A stretch of 15,626 bases of DNA from Candidatus Sulfotelmatobacter sp. (GCA_030151135.1 JASLEQ010000759.1:1-15626), one strand, 5' to 3'. Shown: positions 1-7,820, numbered from the stretch's first letter. A program made the numbers and translations. Notes: generated by a model from the sequence alone, not told the origin.

Positions 1-592
1 CAGAAACGTACGGAACTTTGGCCTTGTCAAGACGAGCGAGAGCAGCGGAAATTTTGGCCAACTGCATAAGGCTGACGACGCCTTCCATCATGCGCGCGCC
101 ACCGGAGGCCGAGACGATAATCAGCGGAGTCTTTGTGCTCGCTGCGCGCTCGACGGCCCTGGTGATCGCTTCGCCGACTACCGCTCCCATGCTGCCGCCG
201 ATAAACGAATATTCCATGGCGCTGACGACGACTGGACGCCCCATCAGCTTGCCCGAAGCATTGAGGACCGCGTCCTTCAACCCGGTATCATGCTGTGCCT
301 GCTTCAAACGGGAGGAGTACGGTTTAAGATCGACGAACTTCAGCGGATCGGTTGAGGCGATGTCGCCGTCGAACGTCTCGTACTGATTGTCGTCCAGCAG
401 TTGAGCGAGCCGGGTGCGAGCGTCGATCCGGAAGTGCTTGTCGCACTTCGGACAGACGTTCATGTTCTCCTCCAAATCCTTTTTCCAGATGATCTGGCGG
501 CAGTTCTCACACTTCACCCACAACCCTTCGGTGCGAATTTTCTTTTCGCCCGACGTATCCAGCTCACCGGATTGGCGCTTAAACCAAGCCAT
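1..592 (-). CDS. accD: Acetyl-CoA carboxylase carboxyltransferase subunit beta (partial)
   Basis: The beta subunit of the carboxyltransferase half of acetyl-CoA carboxylase transfers the carboxyl group from carboxybiotin to acetyl-CoA, giving malonyl-CoA for fatty acid synthesis in the cytoplasm, in complex with AccA. The first 197 residues are present and the C-terminus runs off the left edge. Residues 28-50 form the N-terminal zinc ribbon (C28-x2-C31, C47-x2-C50). The crotonase-like core follows, with the Ser-Ala-Ser-Gly-Gly-Ala-Arg-Met-Met-Glu-Gly stretch typical of AccD near residues 162-172. The ATG at 592-590 is chosen because the protein then begins MAWFKR, as usual for the family. No Shine-Dalgarno sequence precedes it; the bases just upstream belong to an AT-rich octamer repeat. 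cobO lies upstream on the same strand, 96 bp away. Confidence 0.97.
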   Translation of the reverse strand, partial: MAWFKRQSGELDTSGEKKIRTEGLWVKCENCRQIIWKKDLEENMNVCPKCDKHFRIDARTRLAQLLDDNQYETFDGDIASTDPLKFVDLKPYSSRLKQAQHDTGLKDAVLNASGKLMGRPVVVSAMEYSFIGGSMGAVVGEAITRAVERAASTKTPLIIVSASGGARMMEGVVSLMQLAKISAALARLDKAKVPYVS

Positions 593-688
593 AAGAATTT
601 GGTAATTGGGAAATTAGGTAATTCTGTAAATGAAAACTGGCTGCGCTCCGGTTTTCATTACCAAACTACTAAATACTCAATTACAAAA
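593..688. repeat. AT-rich inverted octamer-repeat element with central hairpin
   Basis: This element fills the whole gap between the cobO stop and the accD start. On the minus strand, 592-623 reads as consecutive degenerate octamers of the type ATTACCAA (ATTACCTA, ATTTCCCA, ATTACCAA, then ATTCTTAT, which runs into the accD ATG). On the plus strand, 657-688 reads ATTACCAA, ACTACTAA, ATACTCAA, TTACAAAA, so the two arms are inverted. Between them AATGAAAACTGG (629-640) pairs with CCGGTTTTCATT (648-659): a 12-bp stem with one G-T pair and the 7-base loop CTGCGCT. No T-run follows on either strand, so a classical terminator is unlikely. It resembles a REP- or MITE-like dispersed element, but the family is not recognised. 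Confidence 0.6.
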
Positions 689-1225
689 TCAGTACTCGAT
701 TCCTCTCTGCGCCATCACGCCTTTTTCGTAGGCGTGCTTTACCTGGCGCATTTCCGTTACGGTGTCGGCGATGTCGACGACTGTTGGATGTGCATTTCTT
801 CCGGTGAGGATGACGTGCACCATCTCAGGCCGCTGCTTCAGGCTCTCGACGACTCTTGCCGGATCGAGCATGCCGTAGCTGATGGCGTAGTTGATCTCGT
901 CCAGCACCACCAGGTCCCACTGACCGGACTGGATCGCGTGCTCAGCCTCGGCCCAAGCCTGTTCCACCAAGCGAACATCTTCGGGATCCGGCTTCTCGGC
1001 TCCAACCTTCACGAAGCCCCGGCCCATCTGCTTCATGACAAACTTATCGCCGAAGGCCTGGACGGCATCGAGCTCGCCGTAATGCCAGGACCCCTTCAGG
1101 AACTGCAGCATCAGGACGCGCATGCCCTGACCGACGGCTCGCAAAGCGGTTCCCATGGCTGCGGTCGTCTTTCCTTTGCCCGGCCCCGTATTGACGATAA
1201 TGAGACCACGCCGGACATCAGCCAT
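689..1225 (-). CDS. cobO: Corrinoid (cob(I)alamin) adenosyltransferase, CobO/BtuR type
   Basis: This enzyme transfers the 5'-deoxyadenosyl group of ATP to the cobalt of cob(I)yrinic acid diamide or cob(I)alamin, in cytoplasmic adenosylcobalamin synthesis or salvage. It has 178 residues, normal for the CobA/CobO/BtuR family. Visible motifs are the P-loop GPGKGKTT at 14-21, a Walker-B-like VVLDEINYA at 106-114, and the family's C-terminal EKGVMAQRGIEY ending. The ATG start at 1225-1223 places the P-loop at the usual distance from the N-terminus. No good Shine-Dalgarno sequence is seen. No other cobalamin gene is in the window and no B12 riboswitch was found upstream, so it may serve salvage. 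It sits upstream of accD; co-transcription is possible through the repeat element between them. Confidence 0.95.
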   Translation of the reverse strand: MADVRRGLIIVNTGPGKGKTTAAMGTALRAVGQGMRVLMLQFLKGSWHYGELDAVQAFGDKFVMKQMGRGFVKVGAEKPDPEDVRLVEQAWAEAEHAIQSGQWDLVVLDEINYAISYGMLDPARVVESLKQRPEMVHVILTGRNAHPTVVDIADTVTEMRQVKHAYEKGVMAQRGIEY

Positions 1226-1678
1226 GTCTTAAGTCCCGACGTCCGATTTTACTAGATAGATTCTTATCGCGGGAGAAATCACATTGCAATCTCGCCGGAG
1301 GATTGGCGGCGGGGTCCGTCCGTTTATGGACAGAGATGGTCGAATTGGCACAGGCAATGAGGCCTAGGGATGTTCTCCGCTCCAATCCATCAACAACTTA
1401 GAGGGCGTGGGCGGCGGTACGGGGATTGCTTTCTTCCTCTGTTGCCGGTTGCTGTAACAAATGCACTGGCTGGCCCGTTATACAAGAAATGCGAATATCG
1501 CGAATGCCGGTTTGGTCTGCATGGTTGGGTAAGCAGTTGGGCGATCCGGGAAAGCATGGGTTGACCAGGTAGAAACAATTGTTCCGGTGGGGAACTTTTC
1601 CACGGAACCAACGCATCCAAAGTTCCGTAGCTCGGTCCAGCGGATCTCTGTCCCCTCGCAAACCGCGGAGGTCTCATT
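1226..1678. other. 453-bp divergent intergenic region, cobO / DUF4440-like gene
   Basis: This is the gap between divergent genes, so it should hold two promoters. On the minus strand a TAAAAT hexamer lies about 25-30 bases before the cobO ATG, and a TTGCAA with a 17-base spacer to TAAGAA lies further up; both are weak. On the plus strand a TTGACC at 1560-1565 has no convincing -10 partner. The only firm signal is GGAGG at 1667-1671, the ribosome binding site of the next gene. Open frames here overlap neighbouring genes in other frames and look non-coding. I see no RNA gene. Confidence 0.5.
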
Positions 1679-2155
1679 GTGAAGAACAAGTTCCTGGTGT
1701 TATTGTTAGCCGCTCTCGCGGCGGTGCCTGCATTTTCCTCCCAGCATAATGCCGTCCGCACGAAGGCCATTCCAGATTCCGGCGACGAATCGACGATTCG
1801 AGAGATCATTGATATGGAGCGCCAGGCGAAAGAGGCCAGTCTTCACCGGGATGCCGATTTCTCCCAGAGAACTTTGGCCGAAGACTACGTTGCCATCACT
1901 CCGCTGGGGCAGGTGACGACCAAGCAGGACACGGTCTCGGCGCGAAAGAGCGGACAACTCCGGTACCAGACGATTGACGTGTCGGATATGGTGGTGCGGG
2001 TCTACGGCGATACTGCCGTGGTCACTGCAAGAGCCGATGTGAAGGGTCACCAACTCGGTGAGGATTTCAGCGGTCCGTATCGTTACACGAGAATCTGGGT
2101 TCGTCGTGCCGGACACTGGCAAGCGGTAAGCTATCAAGCGACCGTCACGCAGTAG
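1679..2155 (+). CDS. Exported DUF4440/SnoaL-like (NTF2-fold) protein
   Basis: This 158-residue protein has a signal peptide (Lys at 2 and 4, hydrophobic residues 5-18, small residues near 19-21), so it is probably periplasmic or secreted. Residues about 37-155 resemble the DUF4440/SnoaL-like NTF2 fold: an N-terminal helix with the E-R-Q-A...R-D-A-D-F pattern, then Y-V-A-I-T-P-L-G-Q, then a beta-rich half ending in RYTRIWVRRAGHWQAVSYQ. The fold is used by many small enzymes and binding proteins, so no substrate can be named. The start is GTG at 1679, chosen because GGAGG at 1667-1671 stands 7 bases before it and translation then begins directly with the signal peptide. The beta-lactamase-like gene follows after 51 bp on the same strand; the pair may form an operon. 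Confidence 0.85.
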   Translation: MKNKFLVLLLAALAAVPAFSSQHNAVRTKAIPDSGDESTIREIIDMERQAKEASLHRDADFSQRTLAEDYVAITPLGQVTTKQDTVSARKSGQLRYQTIDVSDMVVRVYGDTAVVTARADVKGHQLGEDFSGPYRYTRIWVRRAGHWQAVSYQATVTQ

Positions 2156-2206
2156 CGGAAGTCAGGTTTTTTGCCCTCTGCTCTCCTGTAGTGAGAAACT
2201 CTTGCT

Positions 2207-3334
2207 GTGATTCCCTCCACGACACCTCTGCGCCGCTTGCTCGTAATTTCCGCCTTGTTGTGGGCTGCTGTAGCGCAAGGCCAACAACGGCAACTGTCCG
2301 CTGACAAGCAACGCCAGATTGAAGCCGCGGTCTCGGGCTTTATGGCGTCGACCCATGTGCCCGGGGTCTCGGTAGCGGTGGTCGAGAACGGAGAGTACGA
2401 GTGGGCCAGCGGTTTCGGCTCCGCCGATCTCGAGAACAATGTTCCGGCCGGCGAGCACACGTTGTACCGGCTCGCCTCAATCTCGAAGCCTCTCACCGCC
2501 GTAGGTGCGATGGAGCTTTGGGAGCGCGGCAAGCTTGAGCTCGATGCCCCGATCCAGAAATATTGCCCGGCTTTTCCGGAGAAGTCCAAACCGATCACGA
2601 CTCGTGAGTTGATGGGACACCTGGGCGGCATTCGCCACTACAAGTCGGACTCGCAGGACGATTCGGAGATCGGCAATACGAAACATTTCGACAATCCGAT
2701 TCAGGGCGGCATCGACTTTTTCAAGAATGATCCGCTGGTCGCCGAGCCGGGATCCCACTTCCACTATTCGACTCAGGGATACACGCTGGTTGGCTGCGCG
2801 ATCGAGGGCGCGTCGGGCGAGAAGTACTCCGACTTCATACGGGAGAATGTTTTCGCTCCGGCAGGCATGTCGCAGACACAAGCAGACGATCGCTTCAAGA
2901 TCATCCCGTACCGCACGCGCTTCTACTCGAAGACGAAGGATGGCGCGGTCGAGAACGCCGACTTCCTCGATTCGAGCTACAAGATACCCGGCGGCGGATG
3001 GTTGTCGTCCGCCGAAGACATGGCGCATTTCGAGGTCGCAATTCTTGCCGGCAAGCTGCTGAAGCGCTCCACGCTCGACCTGATGTGGACGCCGTTGAAA
3101 CCGACGGATGGGTCGAAGGATTCGTACGGTTTGGGATTCGGAGTCCGCGACGAAAACGGAATGAAAGCGGTCGGTCACGATGGAGGCCAGCAGGGCACGA
3201 GCACCAGTTTTCTGATCGCTCCCGATCAGAGAGCAGGCGTGGTCGTGCTGACGAACATGGATGGCCTGGATCCGAATGAGCTGGCGGGAGAGATTTTGAA
3301 GATTCTGCTGGGAGTAATGCCACCTAGGAAGTGA
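2207..3334 (+). CDS. Serine beta-lactamase-fold hydrolase (class C / LACTB-like), exported
   Basis: This 375-residue penicillin-binding-protein fold hydrolase has a signal peptide (Arg 9-10, hydrophobic 11-23, AQGQ cleavage region). The catalytic S-x-x-K is S91-I-S-K94, in the context YRLASISKPLTA. The second motif is Y187-S-T in HFHYSTQGY, and the third is H324-D-G-G, which replaces the KTG box. This combination is typical of LACTB-like peptidases and esterases rather than true AmpC, which usually has YxN and KTG. It probably acts in the periplasm on a peptide or ester; antibiotic resistance should not be assumed. The start is GTG at 2207 with only a weak ribosome binding site; no in-frame start nearby is better. 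Its stop is 9 bp from the convergent rlmH stop. Confidence 0.9.
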   Translation: MIPSTTPLRRLLVISALLWAAVAQGQQRQLSADKQRQIEAAVSGFMASTHVPGVSVAVVENGEYEWASGFGSADLENNVPAGEHTLYRLASISKPLTAVGAMELWERGKLELDAPIQKYCPAFPEKSKPITTRELMGHLGGIRHYKSDSQDDSEIGNTKHFDNPIQGGIDFFKNDPLVAEPGSHFHYSTQGYTLVGCAIEGASGEKYSDFIRENVFAPAGMSQTQADDRFKIIPYRTRFYSKTKDGAVENADFLDSSYKIPGGGWLSSAEDMAHFEVAILAGKLLKRSTLDLMWTPLKPTDGSKDSYGLGFGVRDENGMKAVGHDGGQQGTSTSFLIAPDQRAGVVVLTNMDGLDPNELAGEILKILLGVMPPRK

Positions 3335-3343
3335 GGACGTAAA

Positions 3344-3790
3344 TCAATGTCCGGAATGATACGGGTGGCCCTTCAAAATCGTGAACGCCCGATACACCTG
3401 CTCGAGCAAAACGACGCGCGCCAGTTCATGCGCCAGCGTCATCTTTCCCAGTGAGATCACGTTCTGCGCGGCGGACTTCGCCTGCTCGCTAAATCCATCC
3501 GCACCGCCGATTGCCAACACAAGGGGCAGCGGATTTCGGTCCTGGTAATCGCCGAGGAATTTCGCGAACTGCTCCGACGTGAATTCCTTTCCGCGTGAAT
3601 CCATCAAGACAAGCGTAGACTTCGGGCCGGGCTTGGCGGCCGCGCCGCATTTTGCGAGCAAGTCCGCCTCATCCCGCAGAGCGACGCCTTCGACCTGCGC
3701 GTAGCGCGAGATTCTTTTCAAGTATTCGTCGGTGAGAGAAGCGATCGCCGGCTCTCTGGTTTTACCGATCCATGCGATCTTTAGTTTCAC
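3344..3790 (-). CDS. rlmH: 23S rRNA (pseudouridine1915-N3)-methyltransferase RlmH
   Basis: RlmH is a SPOUT methyltransferase that methylates pseudouridine 1915 in helix 69 of 23S rRNA on the assembled 70S ribosome, using S-adenosylmethionine. The protein is 148 residues, close to the usual 155. The knot region is clear: IGGADGFS at 94-101, LGKMTLAHELARVVLLEQVYRA at 114-135, and the C-terminal GHPYH at 141-145 (family GxPYHK/R) followed by three extra residues. The start is GTG at 3790-3788, giving MKLKIAWIGK, the expected N-terminus; no Shine-Dalgarno sequence is visible. It lies 39 bp downstream of rsfS on the same strand, a widely conserved pair, and is probably co-transcribed with it. Confidence 0.96.
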   Translation of the reverse strand: MKLKIAWIGKTREPAIASLTDEYLKRISRYAQVEGVALRDEADLLAKCGAAAKPGPKSTLVLMDSRGKEFTSEQFAKFLGDYQDRNPLPLVLAIGGADGFSEQAKSAAQNVISLGKMTLAHELARVVLLEQVYRAFTILKGHPYHSGH

Positions 3791-3829
3791 ACGATGGGGA
3801 TAAAGCTATTCGAGATCAATGCCCTGGAG

Positions 3830-4261
3830 TCACGCCCGGACGCGGCGCTTCTTTTTTGACGCCGCCGATTTCGTCGCGGTTTTCTTCGCGCGCGGAGCAG
3901 CTTTCAGATCCGACGGTTCCAGTCGTTTCGCGGTCTTCCACAGACGTTCCAGATCGTAAAACTTGCGGGCTTTCTCCGAAAAGATGTGGACGACAAAGTC
4001 GACGTAGTCGATCAGCACCCACTCGGCCTGGCTGTAGCCTTCGGTATGGGTGGGCCGCAGACCGGTGCTTTTGAGGCGCAGTTCAACTTCGTCGGCGATG
4101 GCCTGTACCTGGCGCGGATTGGTTCCGCTGCACAGGACGAAGTAGTCGGTAAAGGCTCCAGAGCCTTTTTCCATTTCAAGAATGCTGAGTTCTTCTGCCT
4201 TCTTTTCAAGGCAGGCCTGGATTGCAGCCGAGATTTGTTTCTTCAGTTCGTTCTTCTTCAT
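3830..4261 (-). CDS. rsfS: Ribosomal silencing factor RsfS (Iojap family)
   Basis: RsfS binds ribosomal protein L14 on the 50S subunit and blocks joining of the 30S subunit, lowering translation in starvation or stationary phase. Of 143 residues, about 1-118 form the Iojap domain, with TDYFVLCSGTN at 38-48, the EGYSQAEWVLIDYVDFVVHIF core at 74-94, and REFY-like RKFYDLERLW at 99-108. Residues about 119-143 are a Lys/Ala/Arg-rich tail not found in most RsfS proteins, similar in style to the tail on L21 in this window. The ATG at 4261 has a poor ribosome binding site. The small basic gene at 4322-4453 and nadD lie upstream on the same strand, so one transcript is likely. Confidence 0.95.
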   Translation of the reverse strand: MKKNELKKQISAAIQACLEKKAEELSILEMEKGSGAFTDYFVLCSGTNPRQVQAIADEVELRLKSTGLRPTHTEGYSQAEWVLIDYVDFVVHIFSEKARKFYDLERLWKTAKRLEPSDLKAAPRAKKTATKSAASKKKRRVRA

Positions 4262-4321
4262 GCAGTGCGGAAGGTCCGATTCATTTCGATGGCAGTTCGT
4301 ATGGAGTTTGAGGAACGGTGG

Positions 4322-4453
4322 TTACTTCGTGGACTTGGGCGCGTCTGCCGACGCTTTCTGACGCAGCTTCGCCATGGTGGCGGCGGAAGGATCTTTTCTA
4401 TCTTTGTTCTTGTTGCGGCGCTTCGTTTTGGTGACGTAATGATTCTGGGCCAT
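4322..4453 (-). CDS. Small basic protein of 43 residues, function unknown
   Basis: This short frame lies between nadD and rsfS on the same strand. It begins ATG at 4453-4451 and ends TAA at 4324-4322. Its ribosome binding site, GAGGAG four bases before the ATG, is the best in this cluster, and is the main reason to call it real. The product starts MAQNHYVTKTKRRNKNKDRK and contains 9 Lys and 4 Arg against 3 Asp, so it is strongly basic. It has no signal peptide, membrane segment or Cys. The composition suggests RNA or ribosome binding, in keeping with its neighbours, but that is inference. I do not recognise a family. Confidence 0.72.
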   Translation of the reverse strand: MAQNHYVTKTKRRNKNKDRKDPSAATMAKLRQKASADAPKSTK

Positions 4454-4564
4454 TGATCTCCTCAAAAACTCGGCGGTTCGGGGCGCCAGCCCTTTGTTGA
4501 TTTCTCTGGGTCGAAACGGGCGATCCTGAACATCATATCTTGTTAAGGGGAGTTTCTGCGCGAT

Positions 4565-5242
4565 CTAGCGATAAAGGCCCATCTTCTTGATGTATTCGGC
4601 AACAGCGGGATCAAGGAACTTCGTGAGAGGCTTGCCGGCGGCTGCCGCCACGCGGATGGCAGTTGCGGACGCGGGCTGACGCAAATCCTCCAGCAGGTGA
4701 ATGGTCACGCCGGGCAGAACTAAGTCGCCGCAGGCTAGCTGCTTCTGAAAAGGGCGAGTCACCTCCGCGCGCGGGCGCAATTTCTCGGGTAAGGCGTTGG
4801 CCACATCTGCCAGAGAGTAGCCGGGACGGCCGGCCACGATGAAGGCACATTCTTTGAAAAGCGCCTCCGCCTGGTGCCAGTTCGAAATCTCCGCAAAGGC
4901 ATCCATTCCGATCAACAAGAAGACACGATCAGTGGCCTTCATCGACGCTTTCAGCCGGCGGACGGTATCGATGCTGTAGTTCGGCTTTTCTTTTCCTCGA
5001 GTGGTTTCTTGAGGAGCCTCCAACAGCGAAGGCACAAAACATTTCTCTCCTGTTGTGGCCAAAGCCAGCATGGCGAAACGATGAGCGAAGGGCGCGAGGG
5101 GCCGCTGTTGTTTGTGCGGAGGGCTATTCGCTGCAACGAAATACACGTGATGCAGATTGCATCGCTCCATTGCCGCGCGCGCTAAAGCCAAGTGTCCTTT
5201 GTGCACCGGATCGAAGGTCCCGCCGAACAGGCCGATATTCAT
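4565..5242 (-). CDS. nadD: Nicotinate-nucleotide adenylyltransferase
   Basis: NadD adenylates nicotinate mononucleotide with ATP to give deamido-NAD, the penultimate step of NAD synthesis, in the cytoplasm. It has 225 residues, slightly longer than the usual 190-215. The nucleotidyltransferase signature GGTFDPVHKGH is at 7-17. Other family motifs are PPHK at 41-44, NYSIDT at 88-93, LLIGMD at 109-114 and the C-terminal SATAIR at 192-197, which corresponds to the SSTxIR motif. The ATG at 5242 gives the standard MNIGLFGGTFDP beginning. It is the first gene of the minus-strand cluster nadD, small basic gene, rsfS, rlmH. The 260 bp upstream is shared with the divergent sensor kinase and must hold the nadD promoter; no clear promoter hexamers were seen there. 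Confidence 0.96.
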   Translation of the reverse strand: MNIGLFGGTFDPVHKGHLALARAAMERCNLHHVYFVAANSPPHKQQRPLAPFAHRFAMLALATTGEKCFVPSLLEAPQETTRGKEKPNYSIDTVRRLKASMKATDRVFLLIGMDAFAEISNWHQAEALFKECAFIVAGRPGYSLADVANALPEKLRPRAEVTRPFQKQLACGDLVLPGVTIHLLEDLRQPASATAIRVAAAAGKPLTKFLDPAVAEYIKKMGLYR

Positions 5243-5502
5243 AGAGGGTTTTAAGCCAAATAGTGTGATGATTCACGCGACAACATGCAAGTCTACGGTG
5301 TTCTCTTCTTTCAGCGCCTCTTTACGGCTTGGGGATCCTTATCAACTCTTTACGAGCAAAGTTTCGGTCTGGCACAGACAGGTGTAAGTAACGGTTCCGA
5401 GTGGACGATCAACTCGTGGCCAAAGGACAAGGTTCCGACTGTGATGCGGCGCATGTTAAATGAACTCCTGTAACGTACCGTGTTTCCCATTTTGGCACTA
5501 GT

Positions 5503-7791
5503 ATGAGTGACATGCGAGTAACCCTCCCCCTACTTCGCATACCGCCTGCCCGTGCGCCAATTTTGCGCTACGGGGTTGCCGTCCTTAGCACGGCCCTCGC
5601 GCTAATCCCCACCATTCTTCTTGCGGACGTATCGGAAAGCCGCCTTGCGCTGTTTGGCGTGGCCGTGATGGTCAGCGCCTGGTATGGCGGTTGGAAGCCC
5701 GGCATGGTCGCGACCGCTTTCGCCCTGACGGTTGGAGCGTATTTTTCTCTGGCCGGGGAACACAGCCCGGAACAGCTGAGGACGGCCCTGCTCCGGCTGT
5801 CGTTGTTCTTCTTTCTGGCCATGCTGATCTGCTGGCTGAATGCGGCTTTGCGATCTGCCCAGGAGAGCTTGCGACGTTCCGAGGCTAACTTTCGGTCCCT
5901 GGTGACGAACGCGCCCTATGGCATTTGCAGTTGTGATTCCGGGGGCAAGATCCTCGACGCGAATCCAGCATTCCTCGACCTAGTGGGCGAGACATCTCCG
6001 GGAAACGTGGTTGGCCGCCACATCTTCAGCCTTTATACAGATCACGATCAATGGTCCGACCTGGCCGATAACCTGCGCTCCGGAACCAGCTTCAAGGGCC
6101 TGACCGCGGAATGGAAACGCAAGAACGGTACGACGGTCGTGCGGGTGTCAGGGCGCTCGGTTGCGAGCGGTGAAAAGGCTGATCAGGATGAAGCGGTATT
6201 CGAAATCTTCGCGGAAGACGTGACGGAGCGCCGCGCACTGGAGCAGCAACTTCGCCAGTCGCAAAAGATGGAAGCTGTTGGACGCCTGGCGGGCGGCATT
6301 GCGCACGACTTCAACAATCTGCTGATGGTGATCTCAGGATACTCGGAGTTCCTGCTGGAGCGCCTTGGGGGTGAACCGCACCTGCGAGGGCCGGCACAGG
6401 AAATCGCAAGCGCTTCCGAGCGAGCCTCGTCGCTGACCCGCCAGCTTCTTGCGTTCAGCCGCAAGCAAATGCTGGCCCCACGCATCGTCAACCTGAATGA
6501 CATCGCAACCGAGAACCTGAAGATGCTGACGCGGATGATCGGCGAAGACATCGATCTGGTGCTCAGCCCGGGCCGGGATCTATGGTCGGTTCGCGCCGAC
6601 GGTGGACAGATTGAGCAAGTCATCATGAACCTTGCCGTCAATGCCCGGGATGCGATGCCAAGCGGCGGCAAACTGACGATTGAGACTTCGAATGTCACGC
6701 TGGACGAGGAATACTCACGTCAGCTTGCGCCATTGCGTCCGGGCGATTACGTGATGATCTCGATCAGCGACACGGGCGCGGGCATGGATGCCGAAACTCA
6801 ATCGAAGATTTTTGAACCATTCTTCACCACAAAAGGACCAAAAGGAACGGGCCTCGGGCTTTCCACTGTGTACGGCATCATCAAACAGAGCGGGGGCTAT
6901 ATCTGGGTGTTCAGCGAAGTGGGGCGCGGCACGACATTCAAGATCTATCTGCCCCGCATTGCCTCGGTAGAAGAGCCACTGCCGCAGTTTGCCAACAAGC
7001 CGGCGCAGTTTCAGAAAGTTGAGCCGGGCACAGAAACGATTCTTCTGGTGGAAGATGAAGCAAACCTGCGCTATCTCGCGCGTCAATATCTCGAGAAGCA
7101 GGGTTACAAGGTGATTGAGGCGGCGGATGGCGCGGTTGCAGTGCAGATCGCGGTGGCGCATGACGGCATCATTCATCTGCTGCTGACCGATGTCATCATG
7201 CCCGGGATGAACGGGCGGGAGCTAGCGCAGCGTATCTCGGAAATTCGTCCGAACGTGAAAGTTCTCTACATGTCCGGCTACACAGAAAACGTGATCGGAC
7301 AAGACGGCACTCTGGATGCGGGTATTCGCCTGCTCCAGAAGCCATTCAACCTTCGCGACTTGAAGGTCATGGTTCGCGAAGTGCTCGATGCAACTCCAAC
7401 TCCCCCGGAGGTCGTTATGTCATTGCAATCCGTAGAACCACAAACCGCTACCAGCGTGCGGCAAGCTCCACCTGCGCGCGCGCAACGATTCCAGCTTCAT
7501 TTGCCTTTGCGTTACCGCCGACTTGGCGAAGCGCAGTGGCATGTAGGCACAACTGAAAACATCAGCCGCTCGGGCTTGCTTTTCCGGGCCGACGATATGC
7601 TGCAGCCGAACGCGCTCGTGGAAATCAATCTGGTTCTGCCCGCGGAAATTGCAGGTCTTTCTGGAACTGAAGTAGTGTGCCGCGGAGAAGTTGTTCGCGC
7701 GGTGGAACGGAAAGGGCAGACGGTGAATCCTGCCCTGGCAGCGCGCATATTGCAGTATCACTTCCAGCACGGGCCTTTACCACGAGCGTAG
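5503..7791 (+). CDS. Membrane hybrid sensor histidine kinase with receiver and C-terminal PilZ domain
   Basis: This is a 762-residue two-component sensor. Residues about 20-115 hold four hydrophobic segments (roughly 23-41, 49-63, 67-84, 94-113) resembling the KdpD-type DUF4118 membrane region. A PAS domain follows at about 125-245. The dimerisation domain carries GGIAHDFNN with the phospho-accepting H268. The ATPase domain shows NLAVNARDAM (376-385), DTGAGM (423-428), FEPFFTTK (437-444) and GTGLGLS (448-454). A receiver domain (512-628) has acidic E517/D518, phospho-acceptor D563, S591 and K613. The last 105 residues look like PilZ, with N686-x-S-x-x-G691, but the arginine motif before it is atypical (R659, R662). 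PilZ domains usually bind cyclic di-GMP, so the protein may join phosphorelay and c-di-GMP signalling. No DNA-binding partner is adjacent. The ATG start lacks a clear ribosome binding site. Confidence 0.92.
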   Translation: MSDMRVTLPLLRIPPARAPILRYGVAVLSTALALIPTILLADVSESRLALFGVAVMVSAWYGGWKPGMVATAFALTVGAYFSLAGEHSPEQLRTALLRLSLFFFLAMLICWLNAALRSAQESLRRSEANFRSLVTNAPYGICSCDSGGKILDANPAFLDLVGETSPGNVVGRHIFSLYTDHDQWSDLADNLRSGTSFKGLTAEWKRKNGTTVVRVSGRSVASGEKADQDEAVFEIFAEDVTERRALEQQLRQSQKMEAVGRLAGGIAHDFNNLLMVISGYSEFLLERLGGEPHLRGPAQEIASASERASSLTRQLLAFSRKQMLAPRIVNLNDIATENLKMLTRMIGEDIDLVLSPGRDLWSVRADGGQIEQVIMNLAVNARDAMPSGGKLTIETSNVTLDEEYSRQLAPLRPGDYVMISISDTGAGMDAETQSKIFEPFFTTKGPKGTGLGLSTVYGIIKQSGGYIWVFSEVGRGTTFKIYLPRIASVEEPLPQFANKPAQFQKVEPGTETILLVEDEANLRYLARQYLEKQGYKVIEAADGAVAVQIAVAHDGIIHLLLTDVIMPGMNGRELAQRISEIRPNVKVLYMSGYTENVIGQDGTLDAGIRLLQKPFNLRDLKVMVREVLDATPTPPEVVMSLQSVEPQTATSVRQAPPARAQRFQLHLPLRYRRLGEAQWHVGTTENISRSGLLFRADDMLQPNALVEINLVLPAEIAGLSGTEVVCRGEVVRAVERKGQTVNPALAARILQYHFQHGPLPRA
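7407..7419 (+). promoter_or_regulatory. Internal Shine-Dalgarno and ATG ahead of the PilZ domain
   Basis: GGAGGT at 7407-7412 is followed after four bases by an in-frame ATG (7417-7419, Met639 of the kinase), right in the linker between the receiver and the PilZ domain. Translation from here would give a free PilZ protein of 124 residues. The signal is stronger than the one at the full-length start. Internal initiation is an inference from the site alone. Confidence 0.4.
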
Positions 7792-7820
7792 AATGATGCC
7801 GGGTTTTGTGGAATATGGGG

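Noticed and set aside
401..1255. Long plus-strand open frame of 284 codons
   Set aside because: It lies antisense to accD and cobO, both certain genes, and crosses the repeat element between them; no ribosome binding site or recognisable domain.
1226..1678. Cobalamin riboswitch upstream of cobO
   Set aside because: Looked for a B12-box-like GCCACTG context on the minus strand; only an unrelated GCCAGTG-like string is present and the expected flanking helices are not seen.
2207..3334. Antibiotic-resistance AmpC beta-lactamase
   Set aside because: The fold matches, but YST and HDGG replace YxN and KTG, as in LACTB-like hydrolases; no ampR-like regulator is adjacent.
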